Below the pieces are notes generated by a model, which made no database searches, was not told the origin of the DNA, and saw only the letters and a list, made by a program, of their open reading frames with translations. A program made the position numbers and the translations under genes. A stretch of DNA of 64,000 nucleotides from Sipunculus nudus (Eukaryota > Annelida > Sipuncula > Golfingiida > Sipunculidae), in assembly GCA_026874595.1 (NCBI GenBank), contig CM049314.1:62475300-62539299 (forward strand). The letters are read 5' to 3'. Of the stretch, positions 34,542-47,688 are shown in pieces (the first letter of the stretch is position 1; each line of letters opens with the position of its first letter).

Positions 34542-35967
34542 TTGAACGGAGCCATTGTTCATAGAGCCTTGTAGGTTTGCAGTGGTCTGAGCAAGTTATG
34601 CGTGACGTCTACCCGTATAACCAAGACGGACGGTTTATATACTCGTATGAAACTGTGATAACCGTGGTTTTATTTTGTGCTTTACTATAATACGTTATCC
34701 TCTCAAACTCATAGTTAATTCCCATTTCTAAATACTATATTTTTAAATATGCATGTCTATATGTTTCCGTGTTTTCTTTTATCCTTCGTATTTAGGTGTT
34801 GTAACTAATTAATATACTGAGAAAAAATATACTTATTTAATTAGATTCAATCTGAGCTCGATTAAGATTGATTGTAATCAACCTCCAACCGGATCTGCTG
34901 ATTTAATCAGTCAGTAATAATATTTTAATATACTGAATACTTGTTCGAATATTTGGTACACTCTTTAAAAGAGAGAAAATAAATTGACAAATCAACATCT
35001 GGAAAGAAATTTTGAAATAGTATCATACTAATTGTCAGAAAGATGTACGTGGTTTGAGGAAAGTTTTTACATGAGTTTTATTTCTCTATACAATGTGTAG
35101 TAGTCTTTTAGAGCAGCACACGATTAGGAAATTAGTATATACATGTATGCAATTTAGTTTGCGTCTAAAGAGAGTCTGTTCTTGTCTGCAATGTCTCTAT
35201 CTGCGTTTCTGTAAATTCCAGGCTCTGTATAACGCTCTTAACCTTTTCCTCAGGGCCTATATTCGTTCTGTCTATCATGAACACGTCTTATTTATGTTAT
35301 CTAATCATCCAACAATGAGTCTCTGAATTCTTGTAAGGCAGCCTTACAGATACCTTCCAATTTTGCACATTTTGCATCGACCATGGATAAAAATGTATCA
35401 CTTGCCTATGTCGATGGTGATCCACTGAGCGAGTCTCTTTAAGATGTACCGGCCATTCTTTTGCTTGGTTTGTTTTTCTGAAGAGACTTCCCAATGCTGG
35501 TTTTTACATGGCTAGAAGAATTCGTTGTGCTGATCAATCTCGTATGAACCATAGAGCTCTCATCAATACTGTGGAGGATATTCAAAAATTACCTTGTGCG
35601 CCCCTTCCTACGTGCGTTGTCAGCCATGTTCAACCGGAAGTGCCCTTCCAAATTAGTTACTGATACGCGGGACCCTAAAAACAAATCCATTTGGAATATC
35701 TAAACTTTGACCAAAGAGTCCCTGCGTTAAAAAAAAATACTGAAAGAACTAAAAATAAAAACAAATTTAACATTACACTAAAGCACATTTAAGGTTTCAA
35801 ATAATCAAATTGATTCTAGTTTTTGTAAAAAATTTTATTCTTATGTACGAGGAATGGAGCTTCTGATACTTGATTATGCAATTATGATTGAACAGTCAAA
35901 ATGTAAATCCCGCATAGCGCATGCACATGGGAGAAAATGTATTTTGTGACTACCTTATTATATTTAG
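34542..35967. other. 3' flank of the PLAC8 gene; nothing else recognised
   Basis: An AATAAA at about 34978 is a candidate polyadenylation signal. Frames between 35093 and 35700 show no known motif. Confidence 0.45.
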
Positions 35968-36876
35968 ATCACTTTGAGGTAAGAATGGAGTACAATATAA
36001 AAGAAATAGAGTCCGACATATTGACCACTTAACTATGTCAGTTCTATAGGTATAAGTATAAGACCAACTGTACCGTTTAAAATAGCAAAATTGCTATCGC
36101 TCTAATGCGAATGTCTTTTTCTTTTAACTAATATGTTATGATTAGTAATGTTATTAAATCTTAGCAAGAACTCTGCTGCATTTTGAAGGATCAAACAGTT
36201 TTCTCTGTCGATTTACATTTATTATTTACATATGAAACATGGTGACTCGTAGTACCGGGCTTTGTGTGCTAAAAACAAGAATTTGTATACGTTACTCAGA
36301 ATATTGACCATTTATGTCATTATTATCAGGGATACACGAGGCGAAGACAGGCGCTACATGAACTCGTTCAACATATATACTTCCGTATTCACCTTTTTAC
36401 CTTAATTGTGTCTTCAGTTTCTGGACATTTCATTTACAAGTTTCACTTTGTGTAGAAAAAATACTCGACTAATAACAAATCTTCACAACTGTGTTTATTT
36501 TGATACATGTACTTGAAACAATTTTTTTCTTTTTATTGTGAATTTGACCAACTGTCCAACACTGCATTCACACGATTAAACGCTTTTCAAAGGTAGATCG
36601 GATATATTTAATGTTTGAAAAGTATTTTAATATAACAACCATATAATCACATATATCTTCACATAAATTAATATAATCCACGATAATTCACATTTTTATA
36701 TATGTTTATCGGAACAAGTGCTCAAGTACTTCGGATGGGAGTAACATGTTAGATATGTCTGATAGTGTTATCATCCATCAAAAAGCAACAGAGCACATAT
36801 TAACAGCTTGATATTAACGCATATCAAGCATTAGATCGGGCACTACATGACAAGCGTTAACAGCACTACAACAATG

Positions 36877-36921
36877 CTACGACCTCAAACCTACTGCTAC
36901 ATCAACTTTGTCTGCAATAAC
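36877..36921 (-). CDS. probable last exon of the helical-protein gene, copy A
   Basis: After an acceptor-like pyrimidine-rich ...GTTATGCAG the minus strand reads VIADKVDVAVGLRS and a stop. The other copy has VSADQVDVAVGWM in the same place (56131-56172). Conservation of frame and acceptor suggests a real terminal exon, although in copy A the upstream exon appears to read into the intron remnant instead. Confidence 0.35.
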   Translation of the reverse strand, partial: VIADKVDVAVGLRS

Positions 36922-37501
36922 CTGCATAACAAACGGTGACTAATAGAACTAAGGCTGTACGGAAAAGACAATAGACATTATAAGCAAATGAACCGCCTCC
37001 TATCTTTGCCATCTTTGTTCTGTTTCCTTCGTATCTTTGATAAAATAGTTTCAAAACCGAATCTCTCAACTCGGCTCCAGTTACCTTAGACGGTAATCCA
37101 TCAACTGCTGCACATAACCTGTCTTTCATATCCTGAAGGTCCTTCCTTGAGCTCTCCGCCTGCGTCATATCAAAGGCGTTGGTATATTCTACACTCTCCA
37201 AAAGTATACGAATAGCTGCTTTGATATTGTCGATATGCCCTTGAAGGGGAAGGGTTCGGGAATTCCAATCAACATAGTCCTTTAAAATTGCGATATCATT
37301 CTGAATCGAATCCACCGATTTCTTAAGATTCTTGACCTGTTTTATGATAGCCTTAATTTTAGGGTCTGGCAGTAATATTAATGCCGCTCCCACTACCCCT
37401 CCTAAATCCCCTCCCACCACAGGGAGTACATCCGCAACAGGTTTAAGAAGCTCGATCACATTGTACAGCAGTTCAACCGCATCTATTCCACTCTCTGCCA
37501 T
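36902..37501 (-). CDS. helical protein of unknown function, copy A (probably truncated)
   Basis: The frame is 199 residues from ATG 37499-37501, which follows an AG acceptor and a five-base leader, so a 5' untranslated exon is likely. The first 169 residues align closely with copy C: a hydrophobic Gly-rich stretch (VADVLPVVGGDLGG), an amphipathic helix (IIKQVKNLKKSVDSIQNDI), then WNSRTLPLQGHIDNIKAA. This hydrophobic-plus-helical layout loosely recalls rapunzel-like and other helical membrane proteins, but I do not recognise the family. Residues after GG169 (about 36993) correspond to intron sequence of copy C, so the C-terminus is probably the product of a deletion. Confidence 0.6.
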   Translation of the reverse strand: MAESGIDAVELLYNVIELLKPVADVLPVVGGDLGGVVGAALILLPDPKIKAIIKQVKNLKKSVDSIQNDIAILKDYVDWNSRTLPLQGHIDNIKAAIRILLESVEYTNAFDMTQAESSRKDLQDMKDRLCAAVDGLPSKVTGAELRDSVLKLFYQRYEGNRTKMAKIGGGSFAYNVYCLFRTALVLLVTVCYAGYCRQS

Positions 37502-38543
37502 GTTTCCTGAAAAGAAGCATGCGAAGAGATGATTTTACGGATGTATTTATAGATGTAATAAAGAAAAAAAACTATAATGATCGGTACATGCCTCATGCTT
37601 TAGAGATAAACACTTTATATGCTAGTACCGGTAATAATGAAAATATGAACCAACATAAATAACAAGCTAAATAAAGCTCAAGAATTGAATATTATCAAGC
37701 CAGTATGTATTTGCTGCATTTGTTAAAAAAATGGAAAGTTCAGAAAAGGCCCATGGGCACAGACGCTCAGATGAATCTGGCACACTAATAATGAACATAG
37801 GACGTATATATGACCACAGTGACATTATTTGGGCCTTTTCGTAAATGAATAGCTAATCATGATACACAACGTAATAAATTTTCGATTGCATTTGGAGAAT
37901 TAGAAAAAAATGATAGCTGGCTCGCTCAAAGAAGGATAGCATACTTTGCACCATTTCGTTTTCCTTGTTGTAAAGGAAAATAAACATGGTATGGTTGTGC
38001 AGTTATAACATTGTATTACTTATTCAGTGAACATTGGTAGATACTTTTCTGGTTGATAGAATAAATATGTATAGTTTGCATCCATGGCGATTATTAAAAG
38101 AATGCACACAGTTTATAATTTCAGAGCTGGTACAATATTCTTTCTCACGACAAGTGCATTAATAGAAGGGAACCGCAGCCATATTATAAACGTAAATAAC
38201 GAATGTCAAAGTATTTACAGCAATGCTCCATTCCTTCGTCAGCTTCTTCTTTTCCTTATAAAAGCATCTGATAAATTCCACCTTTAGCATTTTAAGATAC
38301 GCATGTGCTTACTGTGTGCCGAAGTAAAAGGATTATATTATCTTGATTATGTTATCAATCTTGCTTTTGGCAGATCTTCTTTTTATTGCATATCGATTGA
38401 ATCATTGAAACACAAAATATTGATTTACCAACGGCCCCCTCCGCTTACCTTGATGAACCAACGTACATGATTCATTACTGATTAAGGGCAAAACAAAGGC
38501 ACCTGGTAGGCAAGCATTGTTAACCAGTTATAACTTTTGGGAA

Positions 38544-38580
38544 TGGGGTTTGGGGGGCGGGGCGGGGGTGGGGCGGGGGG
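38544..38580 (+). other. G-quadruplex-prone G-rich tract
   Basis: At least five runs of four or more G separated by one to three bases, in otherwise AT-rich DNA. It is absent from the other duplicated copies as far as I can see. Confidence 0.7.
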
Positions 38581-40300
38581 ATGTGGCGTGGTAAAGGGTT
38601 ATCTTTTAACAATAATACCAGTGGTTAGAAACGTTTTCGGATACATATTCTCATTGAATTTATAAATTGGTTATTAAAGTTTTCTTCGTATAAGTGGTTT
38701 TTGAGACCAGGCTTGTTTTAAAATAGGAACAAGAATTTTTTTGAAAAGGTGCTAATAAAAACATTGATAAGGCAAGGTGTACCAGTAAACAGCATGTTCG
38801 ATTGCTTGTATACACATAGAATAATCTTCTAGACTACCTACTTATCGATGACTTTCCGGCACTGAACAAATTTACGGAACCTTTGACCAGGGGCCTGACA
38901 TGTATGCAAGGTTTATGTTGTTGTGAGGTTGGTGGAATAAAATTATAGCATACACGTTTATTTCGAATAGGCACATTTAATACTGGCCAAGAAAAATACA
39001 TACTCTCTATAATTCTTACAACACGAACATGTTAAACCTTTACGCTATTAATAAGAAACCGTGAATGACGTACCATGTACAATTTAGTATTCTTATGTCA
39101 CTAAAGAAGCTGCATGATGGATACTCTCAAATATACGTTCATTATATAATAATGATTCTATATTTAAAAAAAATACTTCGATATAGTGAGTCATAAGTAT
39201 ACATAACGCATGTCCATTGACACACATACTAGCAGAAAACATGTTATTTAACATGATTATCATTTATGAAATATAGTGATTAACTAAAAGAAAAAAATGA
39301 TAAATATTGTAAACCTTAAGCTGTCGTCGCATGTACGTATACATATAGTACCTCCTACATATAAATACCGATCTCTGAGTATCGTGGACAAATTCATTAT
39401 TTCTGGAAACAGTAGCCGAGGTATATCGAAGGCATATTTACCCATATATGACTATAATGGTATTACAGGGACAAGGAATTTAATGAAATTTGATTTCCCG
39501 TGGTACCATTCATGCGTCTTGTTTGGTTGTCAGATTTACCTCTCCATGTTCATAATCAAAATATGCGCTACCAAACAGACGGCCAATCAATTAGACACAG
39601 GGGAAATTAATCCCCAATTCTATATAGGTCTTCACATATATGTTGCGCTATTTTTTTCTCCTTTTCACATTCGATCAATAAAAAATCGTTCGTGTCATAG
39701 ACATCTTGTTACAAAAATATGAATATCGTTCTTTGGTAATTAAAGGCACAGAGACGCAGTTACAACCCGCATTCCTGAATATTCTCTTCACATACTTTGG
39801 GTAAGAGGTCGAGGATTAAATGTTTGTATTGTAGGTTGGTGTGGTACCGGTCTGAATGTGACTTTCGCATATTTTAAGATACAGGAGATATGCTAATCTA
39901 ATGTTTTATTATTACAACATAAGTGATGAGTTCTTAATTATACTTTCATGGATACCGATTGTGCGGCTCATTTGACCGAGCATTAAGAACTTGTTTATCT
40001 GCTTTGGCTATAGTTTTATAAACCGCTGACATCATTATTTAATCAGCAGTACACGTGTATCGTATAAAACCTTTATATAAGCATTTAGGTGCGCTGTTGT
40101 ACTTTGAACGATTATAGTAGTTTTGAGTAGTAGTATATCAGTAGTATAGCTACTTTTCGAACCAGGCTTTATTTGATATTGTCAGTATCGTTCAGATCTT
40201 AATTTAATGTTACCTCTTACGTGACCTTTATTTGTGTTACCGTTTGCCTGCTTAACTACACGTTTTATGCCACCCGATTACCTAAGTGCTACTACTGCGT

Positions 40301-40508
40301 GAGAAATAACGACCATCTTACGCAATAAAATTGTTAATGACTACTATCAAGTGCATTTTATAGCAAGCTGGCCGCCTGTTACAGCTTTTCACATAGTTTG
40401 GTTGGATAAAGTTAAATTAGATATTTAAAATATACAGGAGGCACCGTGTTTGGACTAGTTATAATATCTGAATCACTTTGAATTCTTACCATATCAATAT
40501 AATAAGAA
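40301..40508. other. no gene recognised
   Basis: Short AT-rich stretch leading into the microsatellite. Confidence 0.5.
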
Positions 40509-40532
40509 ATATATATATATATAAATATATTT

Positions 40533-40602
<70 letters not shown>
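40509..40602. repeat. (AT)n microsatellite with ATAAATAT interruptions
   Basis: Nearly 100 bases of AT repeat. Confidence 0.96.
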
Positions 40603-40606
<4 letters not shown>

Positions 40607-42030
40607 GATAATTTAGAGATATCAGCTAAACATTTGATCGATTGTTTACTCTAAGGTTAGAGCCATTATTAACATGAAGCAAATAAAATAGGCTTTAATA
40701 TAATAAATTGATTAATAATGGACCATACATCATATATCACGTACGATGTGAACTTATGATATCCTCAGCAGGTTTAATATTACAGATATAACGGATCAAT
40801 GCACCACATCTGCATTTTACGTCTGTTGTGTATCAGTTACTTTGTCTGTTCGATCGCAAATAAGGCAGAATATTCGTAATGGGATTGATTTGTAAAATTT
40901 TGACCCTGTTTAAATCAGTGTTATTCTGGAATAATAGAAGAAGCAGATTATGGCAGATTACGGATCGTAGTTAACAAGCTCCGGTTTATTAAGATGAACT
41001 AAAAAGGGCGTATGTCGATTGCTGTTTTATATTTTTTTGAGGGCTGTTTCTATAACCTGTTCTTTCTTAATGCCTATTAGTTGGTCCTAGGTTCAAAGCT
41101 TCTATAGATATATCAGAGGCATTCGTCTCCATCACCATTTTCCTTTCCTTTGCACAATTAACCCTATAGCGTATAAACATATTACATATCGATGTCATTT
41201 CAAAATTATATATTTAAAAATGTTAAATATTCCGTAGTTTATACAAACTTGATTTAACCTGCGTTCATTCAACTGTAAACAGAATTATGATTATGTGTAA
41301 AGGCACCGTATCTTACCACCATTCACTGTATTTTGCTATAGGGGCACAGGCACAGCATCAGAAAAATGGTTTGACATTCCGCTTAGACATATATACAGCC
41401 ATATATTTTACACCCGGGATGATTGGCACTTACATAGGTTCTAGATGGGGTTTGGGAACTAACACGTAAAGTCCAAGTTGGATGTCGGTAACCATTTATT
41501 TAAATAATAAGGCTCTTAAGTAAAACTGAGATAACATTAATTATTTTAAAAAGCACATTTACAGCGATGCGCTAATGATGTTGTGCCCGAAGGGAAGCCG
41601 TTATCACCAGAGAGCTGTGACTTAGGTTTGGTGTTGCATGTTCTAATTAGGATAGTAGCCAGATGATTGTTTTGATAATTTATTGTGCATTAATATGGAA
41701 TATCATGTTTTGATAGTACCGTGAGATATTTTGAAAACGAAAAACGTACCTCGTTAAAGGTTTATTTCCGGGCGATTTAGTTTTTAGAGATCACACTTGT
41801 CTCCTTTGTTGTTAATTGCAGTACGGTTTAATTTAGATTAAACCGCCTGTGTTTTGGCGATCACTAGTGTTGGTTATAGATTTCAGAGGAAGTGCACCCG
41901 TGTAAGTAAGGTTTTCTCACTCTTTGTTCCAAGAGGCGTTTCCTTATTAATATTCGTGCATTGATTGACGGTCGGCATAAATTGTAGAGATGATTGGCCG
42001 GAAGGACGATCTGGAGTTATTACGTCAGCT
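40603..42030. other. no gene recognised
   Basis: No motif recognised; frame at 41287-41469 unassigned. The 5' part of the LTR-like repeat at 42034-42757 may begin here. Confidence 0.45.
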
Positions 42031-42033
42031 AGC

Positions 42034-42757
42034 ATTTATAAGGAGGGACCGTTTTAGCGTTCAGGGGAGAAGGGCCTGATCACCAGTCAGTATTTACCAG
42101 GCAGGTCCGCATCTGTTACAGTGGAAACAGCAGGGATGTAGTGTTTACGAAAGTAGTTAGTCGATGTATAAGGAAGCCACGAGTGATTTCTGTGTAAAGG
42201 ACTTCAGAGCAAATAACGCATTTTGCCGATGGACTGATAATCTGGCGTGGTGATACTTGTTGTTAGTGCCTCATACTCATTATCGTAAACGTACAGCGAT
42301 ATTGCTGTGTGGAAGCTTTTTATGGAACCAGGTCTGGATATCCAGGTGACATCAGCTGTGAGAGGCTGAAATTAAGAAAGAAAAGTAAGTGCGCGGTACG
42401 TGGATTGTGAAACGTGTATACACAGAGAGAGAATGAGGATTGTAGAAACTCCTTGAATACAGGACAGTGATACATCCCGGTGTTACGTGTGTGCGGGATA
42501 ACTAAGTGGTCAGTAACCGAGTGATCAGAAATTTTGCTGTTTGCCATCATGATTGGACTTCATGATTGTATTTATGTGAACATATTTAATGTTGGTGTAA
42601 AGAAATCGCCTCTCCAGAGAATGAAAGTAACTTTTTATTATATATTATTGTTTGTTAGCACAGTTCTATTTTTTTAGTAGACATATGTATAAGTTCAGCC
42701 AGTTTGTTTGACTCTTAAAAGAACCTGGACGTTCACATCTTTACCGGTGTGACAACC
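42034..42757 (+). repeat. possible LTR or related repeat, second copy
   Basis: TATA-like ATTTATAAGG at 42034-42043. The end, 42605-42755, resembles 25746-25915. It ends in GTGTGACA, followed within 20 bases by TGTGGTGTCA, which could be a primer-binding site. Left end undefined. Confidence 0.38.
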
Positions 42758-43504
42758 ATATAATGTGGTGTCAAATTAACTTTGTCAAGATTGTTTCTGC
42801 TAATATCTCGGACGAGTCAGAAAAACCGGCTACCTTGAAGATCAGCATCAAGGTAAAATAGGTCAAAATATAATTGTTTTGTGAGCCCTATAACCTTACA
42901 AGTATTATATTAGTTCCCTTGAATTTGAAAAACTAATTGTTTTAACGAAATATTTTGTGTAGTTTGAAAACCGGATCTAGAAATTCAAATCAGCTGGGGA
43001 AGTAATATTCGCGAATGTCGTGACTTTTGATATAGTCCGTATTTTTTTTTCTTAATTCGGGATGGGAGGCTGGTAGGGAGGGAGACATATGTCGAATGTG
43101 TCTCATTCGAGTATCGGATTCGGTTTTAACTGTATAACTGTAACCATGATGTTAACTCATAAATGTAAAAACGTTCTTATTTGCATATGTAGAAGAAGTA
43201 AACGACAGTTTGGGTGACATATAATAGATCAAAATGGCTAGGAGAACTTTATAACAATTTAGTTAGCATTGAAGAAAATACTAATCAAGCTGTGGGCGTT
43301 TTGCTGCTATTTAAGCCTACATATCCTGGGAGGGAGGTTAGGACCATAATGGTTCATAGAAAATGTGATGACTTTCCAAGACAATAAAGACATATGTCAA
43401 AAGTCCTGCTAAATATGTAACAGACAGTTGCAACCATTTCCGATATATTAACTAAATGAAATAATGGGTAGCCCTGGCTAGGCTTTAGTGTACTGATTTT
43501 TCCT
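42758..43504. other. no gene recognised
   Basis: AT-rich, no notable frame. Confidence 0.5.
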
Positions 43505-43945
43505 GATAAATGTAACGTGATTTCATGTACCGATAGACGCTACGTAACTCAGTTCTAGCCCTTATCACTAAAGCCCTGTAAAGACCTTATGGTGAATCCC
43601 TGATATTGCATATTAGGGCGTCACAAGGCTCCTGACGATTCCCTCGTACTTGCATTTCAAGCTGGAAACACAGAGTAGGCGGTTCCGAATTAACCATGTT
43701 TGTTTTGAAAAACATTCTGGGATAGACCACTATAATTACTTCTTACGTCACTTGGAAAGACCTGGTTCAGCGAGGGGTGATGTGTGGCGCTGACTGTCCG
43801 TGACGGCCCAAGTTTACCAGTCGTTGAAATAACAGGGTCAGAGAGTAGGAATTAGTTATGTAAGTTGCCGCGTAGTACAGGCACTTAGTGCAACACAGCA
43901 AGAGCTGTTAGGTATCTCTGTCAGAGGCATTTCATTGACTGGGCC
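43505..43945. repeat. dispersed repeat, copy Z of the 9.7-10.8 kb segment
   Basis: Matches 9765-9905 and 10455-10765 in order: cttatcactaaag, catattagggc-tcacaaggctcctg, ccactataattacttcttacgtcac, ggtgatgtgtggcgctgactgtccg, tttcattgactgggcca. The intervening 550 bases of the first copy are absent. Confidence 0.85.
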
Positions 43946-44457
43946 AGTCTAAATAATGGGAAAAATTCCTTCTTAAGAAAATTCCCCAAGGTTGTTGCTT
44001 GGCGGTGGCACCGTGTGTCTTAGCAGTTTTTAATTAAAAAGCTACAGAGGCTTCAATGATACCCCTTTTATACGAGGAAATCTAAGAATGAACTGGTGAA
44101 AAGGCTTAAAATTTGATAAACATAATGCAGGCAAAAGAATTTTATTGTAGATGCATATAATAATGAATTCTTTACAGGTTTGATATTTGATGGAACACAT
44201 CCTCCTTTACTGAATTATCATCACATATTGTTTTGCATGGGTAGTTAGGATAGTCTTTCTGAAAATACTACGTCAGAAAGGCAATAGAACCGTCTGATGG
44301 ACGGACCTAAAGGACGATCAGACACGCATATAGCCTGATTACAATAGATTACCAATCTACGGTCGTCCTATTTAAAACGGTGTAAAATCTTCGAATCGTA
44401 AATATCATAAAAATTGAGAGAAAAAAAGATAAAATTAACTATTTTGATTACACATAA
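43946..44457. other. no gene recognised
   Basis: AT-rich, nothing assigned. Confidence 0.5.
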
Positions 44458-44458
44458 C

Positions 44459-44516
<58 letters not shown>
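44458..44516. repeat. (TA)n microsatellite 5' of a PLE fragment
   Basis: TA run with one TATTTATA interruption. Confidence 0.95.
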
Positions 44517-44517
<1 letters not shown>

Positions 44518-44550
44518 TGTGTAAGGAATCAAACGATTGTAAGCATCGTG

Positions 44551-44865
44551 TACCCGAACTCCTTCAAAACAAGATATAACAACCATAAAACATCGTTTAG
44601 ACACCCGGAAAAAAGGAATAGTACGGAACTCAGCAAATACATTTTGGAACTAAAATAGAACAACGTCAAATTTGAAATACAGTGGAAAATACTCAGAAAA
44701 GCCAAAGCACATTCTCCAGAAACTAACAGATGCAACCTATGCCTGTTGGAGAAATATTTCATTTTATGTAAACAAAACATGGCCACGCTTAATCAAGAGA
44801 TTAATCTCGCTCTGGCGAGAATGCATTCCAAGAGATCTTCTAATTTTTTTCTCTTAATTTTTTAA
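44551..44865 (+). pseudogene. Penelope-like element fragment: GIY-YIG C-terminus (Neptune-like)
   Basis: One frame from 44551 to the TAA at 44863-44865 reads SFKTRYNNHKTSF, RNSTELSKYILELK, an in-frame TAG at 44656-44658, then QWKILRKAK and the terminal zinc motif CNLCLLEKYFIL. The order and spacing match the end of the PLE at 7676-8636. Everything upstream of the nuclease's Arg/His motif is gone, and the fragment starts 35 bases after the (TA)n tract. Confidence 0.8.
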
Positions 44866-45224
44866 TCTTATTTCACTATAAAAGTTGTCATAGACTTACT
44901 AAGTAACAAGTTAACAGGATTTTATTGTCTCACTTTTGTGGGTTTTTTTATCTAACCTTTTGCAGAGACATCCAAATATTTGGTTACGGTAGACTCCCAG
45001 AGCTTATCTAGACGCAAAAAGCTACATAAGCTAATACTCCGAAGGATAAAGCAATTTAAATATTTCCTCAAAACGTACTGGTGCACTGCTAAAATTATAC
45101 CAAAAGCAGGAGTTATGATATTTTATTCTGTAATATTATTGTTTAGAAACAAAGGTGAATGCATGACAGTATTGACTGTATTTTTTAATTGGTTATAATA
45201 TTTCATCATATAAATAAAACGGGG
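44866..45224. other. no gene recognised
   Basis: Frame at 44980-45198 has no known motif. Confidence 0.5.
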
Positions 45225-45800
45225 ACAGGAGACCAGCCTTGTTAACAAAATTAAAAAAAGTAATGCTGACAAGAAGATAACTTTGCTCTTGGGTTTATAA
45301 GGGGGCGGTTAAATAAATTTATCTGGTGAATATACACCTGTACAAAGCATGTTTTGGTCCATGTAAACACATCGTGGTATATGCTAGATTACCCATTTAT
45401 CAGTGATTAATTGAAGCAAATATACGGCACCGCGGATCAACGGCCCTGTAACACGTACGCAAGGTTCGTTGTGGCGTTGGTGGAAAGCAAAGTGTTAATT
45501 TTAACACATTAATCCAGAACAGGCACGTTTACTCCCGGCCTTTAAAATACTATACCATTTATTTGCCTGACGCTTCGGGTCATTTTACACTAGTTACGCT
45601 TTGATGTACTATTTGTATTTCTATATGCGTTAGCCAGTAAAAAAAATATAAATTGCGACGCGGAATATGATTGATATCGTAATTATAAGTTCCTAATGTA
45701 AAAAAAATCCTGATTCAATATCCAGGGTATCACAGTTCGTCAGAATTCAATATGTGTATGACCACACACGCATATTTGCAGAAATTTTATTACTCAACAT
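45225..45800. repeat. duplicated block B (partial)
   Basis: Matches 38700-39020 in order: gagaccag-cttgtt, acctgtacaaagcatgtt, cagtgat, the ggccctgtaacacgtacgcaaggtt block, ggcacgttta. Weaker likeness continues to about 45800. The gene itself is not present. Confidence 0.65.
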
Positions 45801-46419
45801 GGTTGTATGTAACCTTTCCGTCCATAACGCATGATGTCTATTCTATAAGCAAATAGATTAAGGCTCCTCATTATCCCAACGACAGACATGAATGGCGCCA
45901 CTACTTAGAGGCCCGAACCAACAGCAAAAAAAACGGCACTCCATGCGTAGTCCTCTATAAATTAACTTGTTTAGGATTACATGTTTGGTGTTGAGGGTAT
46001 TTTTTTATTTCGAACATGGTGTTTGCTAGGAAAATAAATTGAAAAAAAAATACTGCTGAGACGAGGGGAATGTACATTACAGATTACCAGAAAGTCTAGG
46101 AATAATCAGTGTAAGGAAAACATCATTAACATTTTTTAGTATAAGCTCTGGTTGTATGTACATTTGAAACCGGCTCTTATGCAACATAATATAGCAAAAT
46201 ATTAAATAATCTTTAACAAAATAATGATTTCTAAATAAGCTTGTTTGTCGTAGTGTCATTTGCCCTAAAAATGTATGTCTAAAATAGTAATACAGGGTGA
46301 CGGCATTGCATCCATTTTTTTTCTTATATTAGATTGAGACCATACAATGGGATTCTTTACCTGAGGCCATCATGACTTGGACATGTGTATTCAGAATCTA
46401 AATTCAAGAGCAAACCCTC
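45801..46419. other. no gene recognised
   Basis: AT-rich, nothing assigned. Confidence 0.5.
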
Positions 46420-46740
46420 TTATGAAGATTGGAGTGGTGTGACTTTACAGACCTCCTGCAAATTGGATGCGGATAAGAGAAGCGTTTTCCCTTGACCAGT
46501 TATTTTTATCCAAACATATGTCCCCAATTACAAACAGTATTGATCTTATCCTCAAAGGCAAATTAGATCGCTTCAGTCTGAAATAAGGTTTAACATTGGC
46601 AAAACATTAATATGGACCAAAACCTAGGGAGAAACTGTTTTTACATATGTTTAACTAAAGCTGTTGAATAATAATCTTCCTGGCAGCATTAAAAACCTAA
46701 AATACTTTCTAGCTTCAGGAAGTTAAAACCTATTTCAAGC
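46420..46740 (+). mobile_element. decayed non-LTR retrotransposon remnant
   Basis: Short pieces look LINE-derived: KIGVV and YRPP near 46425-46460, as in the endonuclease domain, and NLPGSIKNLKYF near 46675-46710, like the NxLPxxI..l..F block at LINE ORF2 ends. Stops and frame changes abound, and most of the element is missing. Confidence 0.4.
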
Positions 46741-47688
46741 TCCAGTTTGAGCCGACACAAAGATTCCTAGTTGTACAAAAAGGATTTTATATTTCTTGTA
46801 TACATTTTAACTTTAGACCTCTCTCATTCTTTTTATATCTTATGTCTCTGAGTCTTAGACTGGGGAAATCCTATAAGTGTTTAATAACGGGGGTGTCAAA
46901 GGTTCCTTAAATAATTCAGATGAATGTTTTCCGTAAAATCCAATAAGCCCGGGGCCCTTTCGTATTTCGCATATTTGATGAGCTAATTTGCATATTTAAA
47001 TGAATGACCGGAAATTAATAAATAATACAGTAAACATTCAGAATTTGCCAGAAAACGACAGTGTGGTTTATTGGGAACGAATTATTCAACTGTTTTCACA
47101 TAAAACATTTTTATTCAAAATTATTTTTTTTAACGAAAAAGTTAATAAATTATGCAAATAAGGCAAATTTACAAGTTTATCGTTTGTTAAGGTGTTCTTC
47201 TTTAACAGAACGTTATAAAAAAGGAAATAGTTTATGCTTTTATTACCTTAGCTTTAAAATGTATTGTCGATATCATTTTGTTAAGTTATTTGCAAATATG
47301 TATAATTTTATCGTCTTATTTGCATATGTATGTAGGTATATATGTTCAACATAAAAATCGATACATTACAAATGTTAAATGGATGTCATTAATTGGCATC
47401 TATTTAGTGTGAATTAAATTGCATGTTAACTTGCTCAGGTGCCTTGATTTAATTAATTGTTCCCTCCAATGATCTGATGAAAACGTCATTAGCTAATTTG
47501 CATATATATAATGAGGGACGGGTTAAATCATTTTCGCATTCATGTGTGTAAAATAAGCAAGCGGTACATGTATTCCTTGGTTTCTTATGTAAAGGAACTA
47601 ATTTTTACATATAAGAAGGCAATTTGTATCCTTTTAGTGTATTTTGCGCAAATATAAGAAAATATTTAATTACCGAACCAGACTTGGG

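Larger units (their letters stand above)
35968..40300. repeat. duplicated block A
   Basis: 35970-36990 matches 55360-56245. 36995-37650 matches 61490-62130, and scattered segments to about 40270 match 62540-63900 in order (for example 37950 with 62580, 38130 with 62760, 39660 with 63195, 40090 with 63690). 38700-39020 also matches 45225-45560. Confidence 0.78.

Noticed and set aside
40412-40606. 64-codon minus frame
   Set aside because: Tyr-Ile repeat from translated (AT)n.
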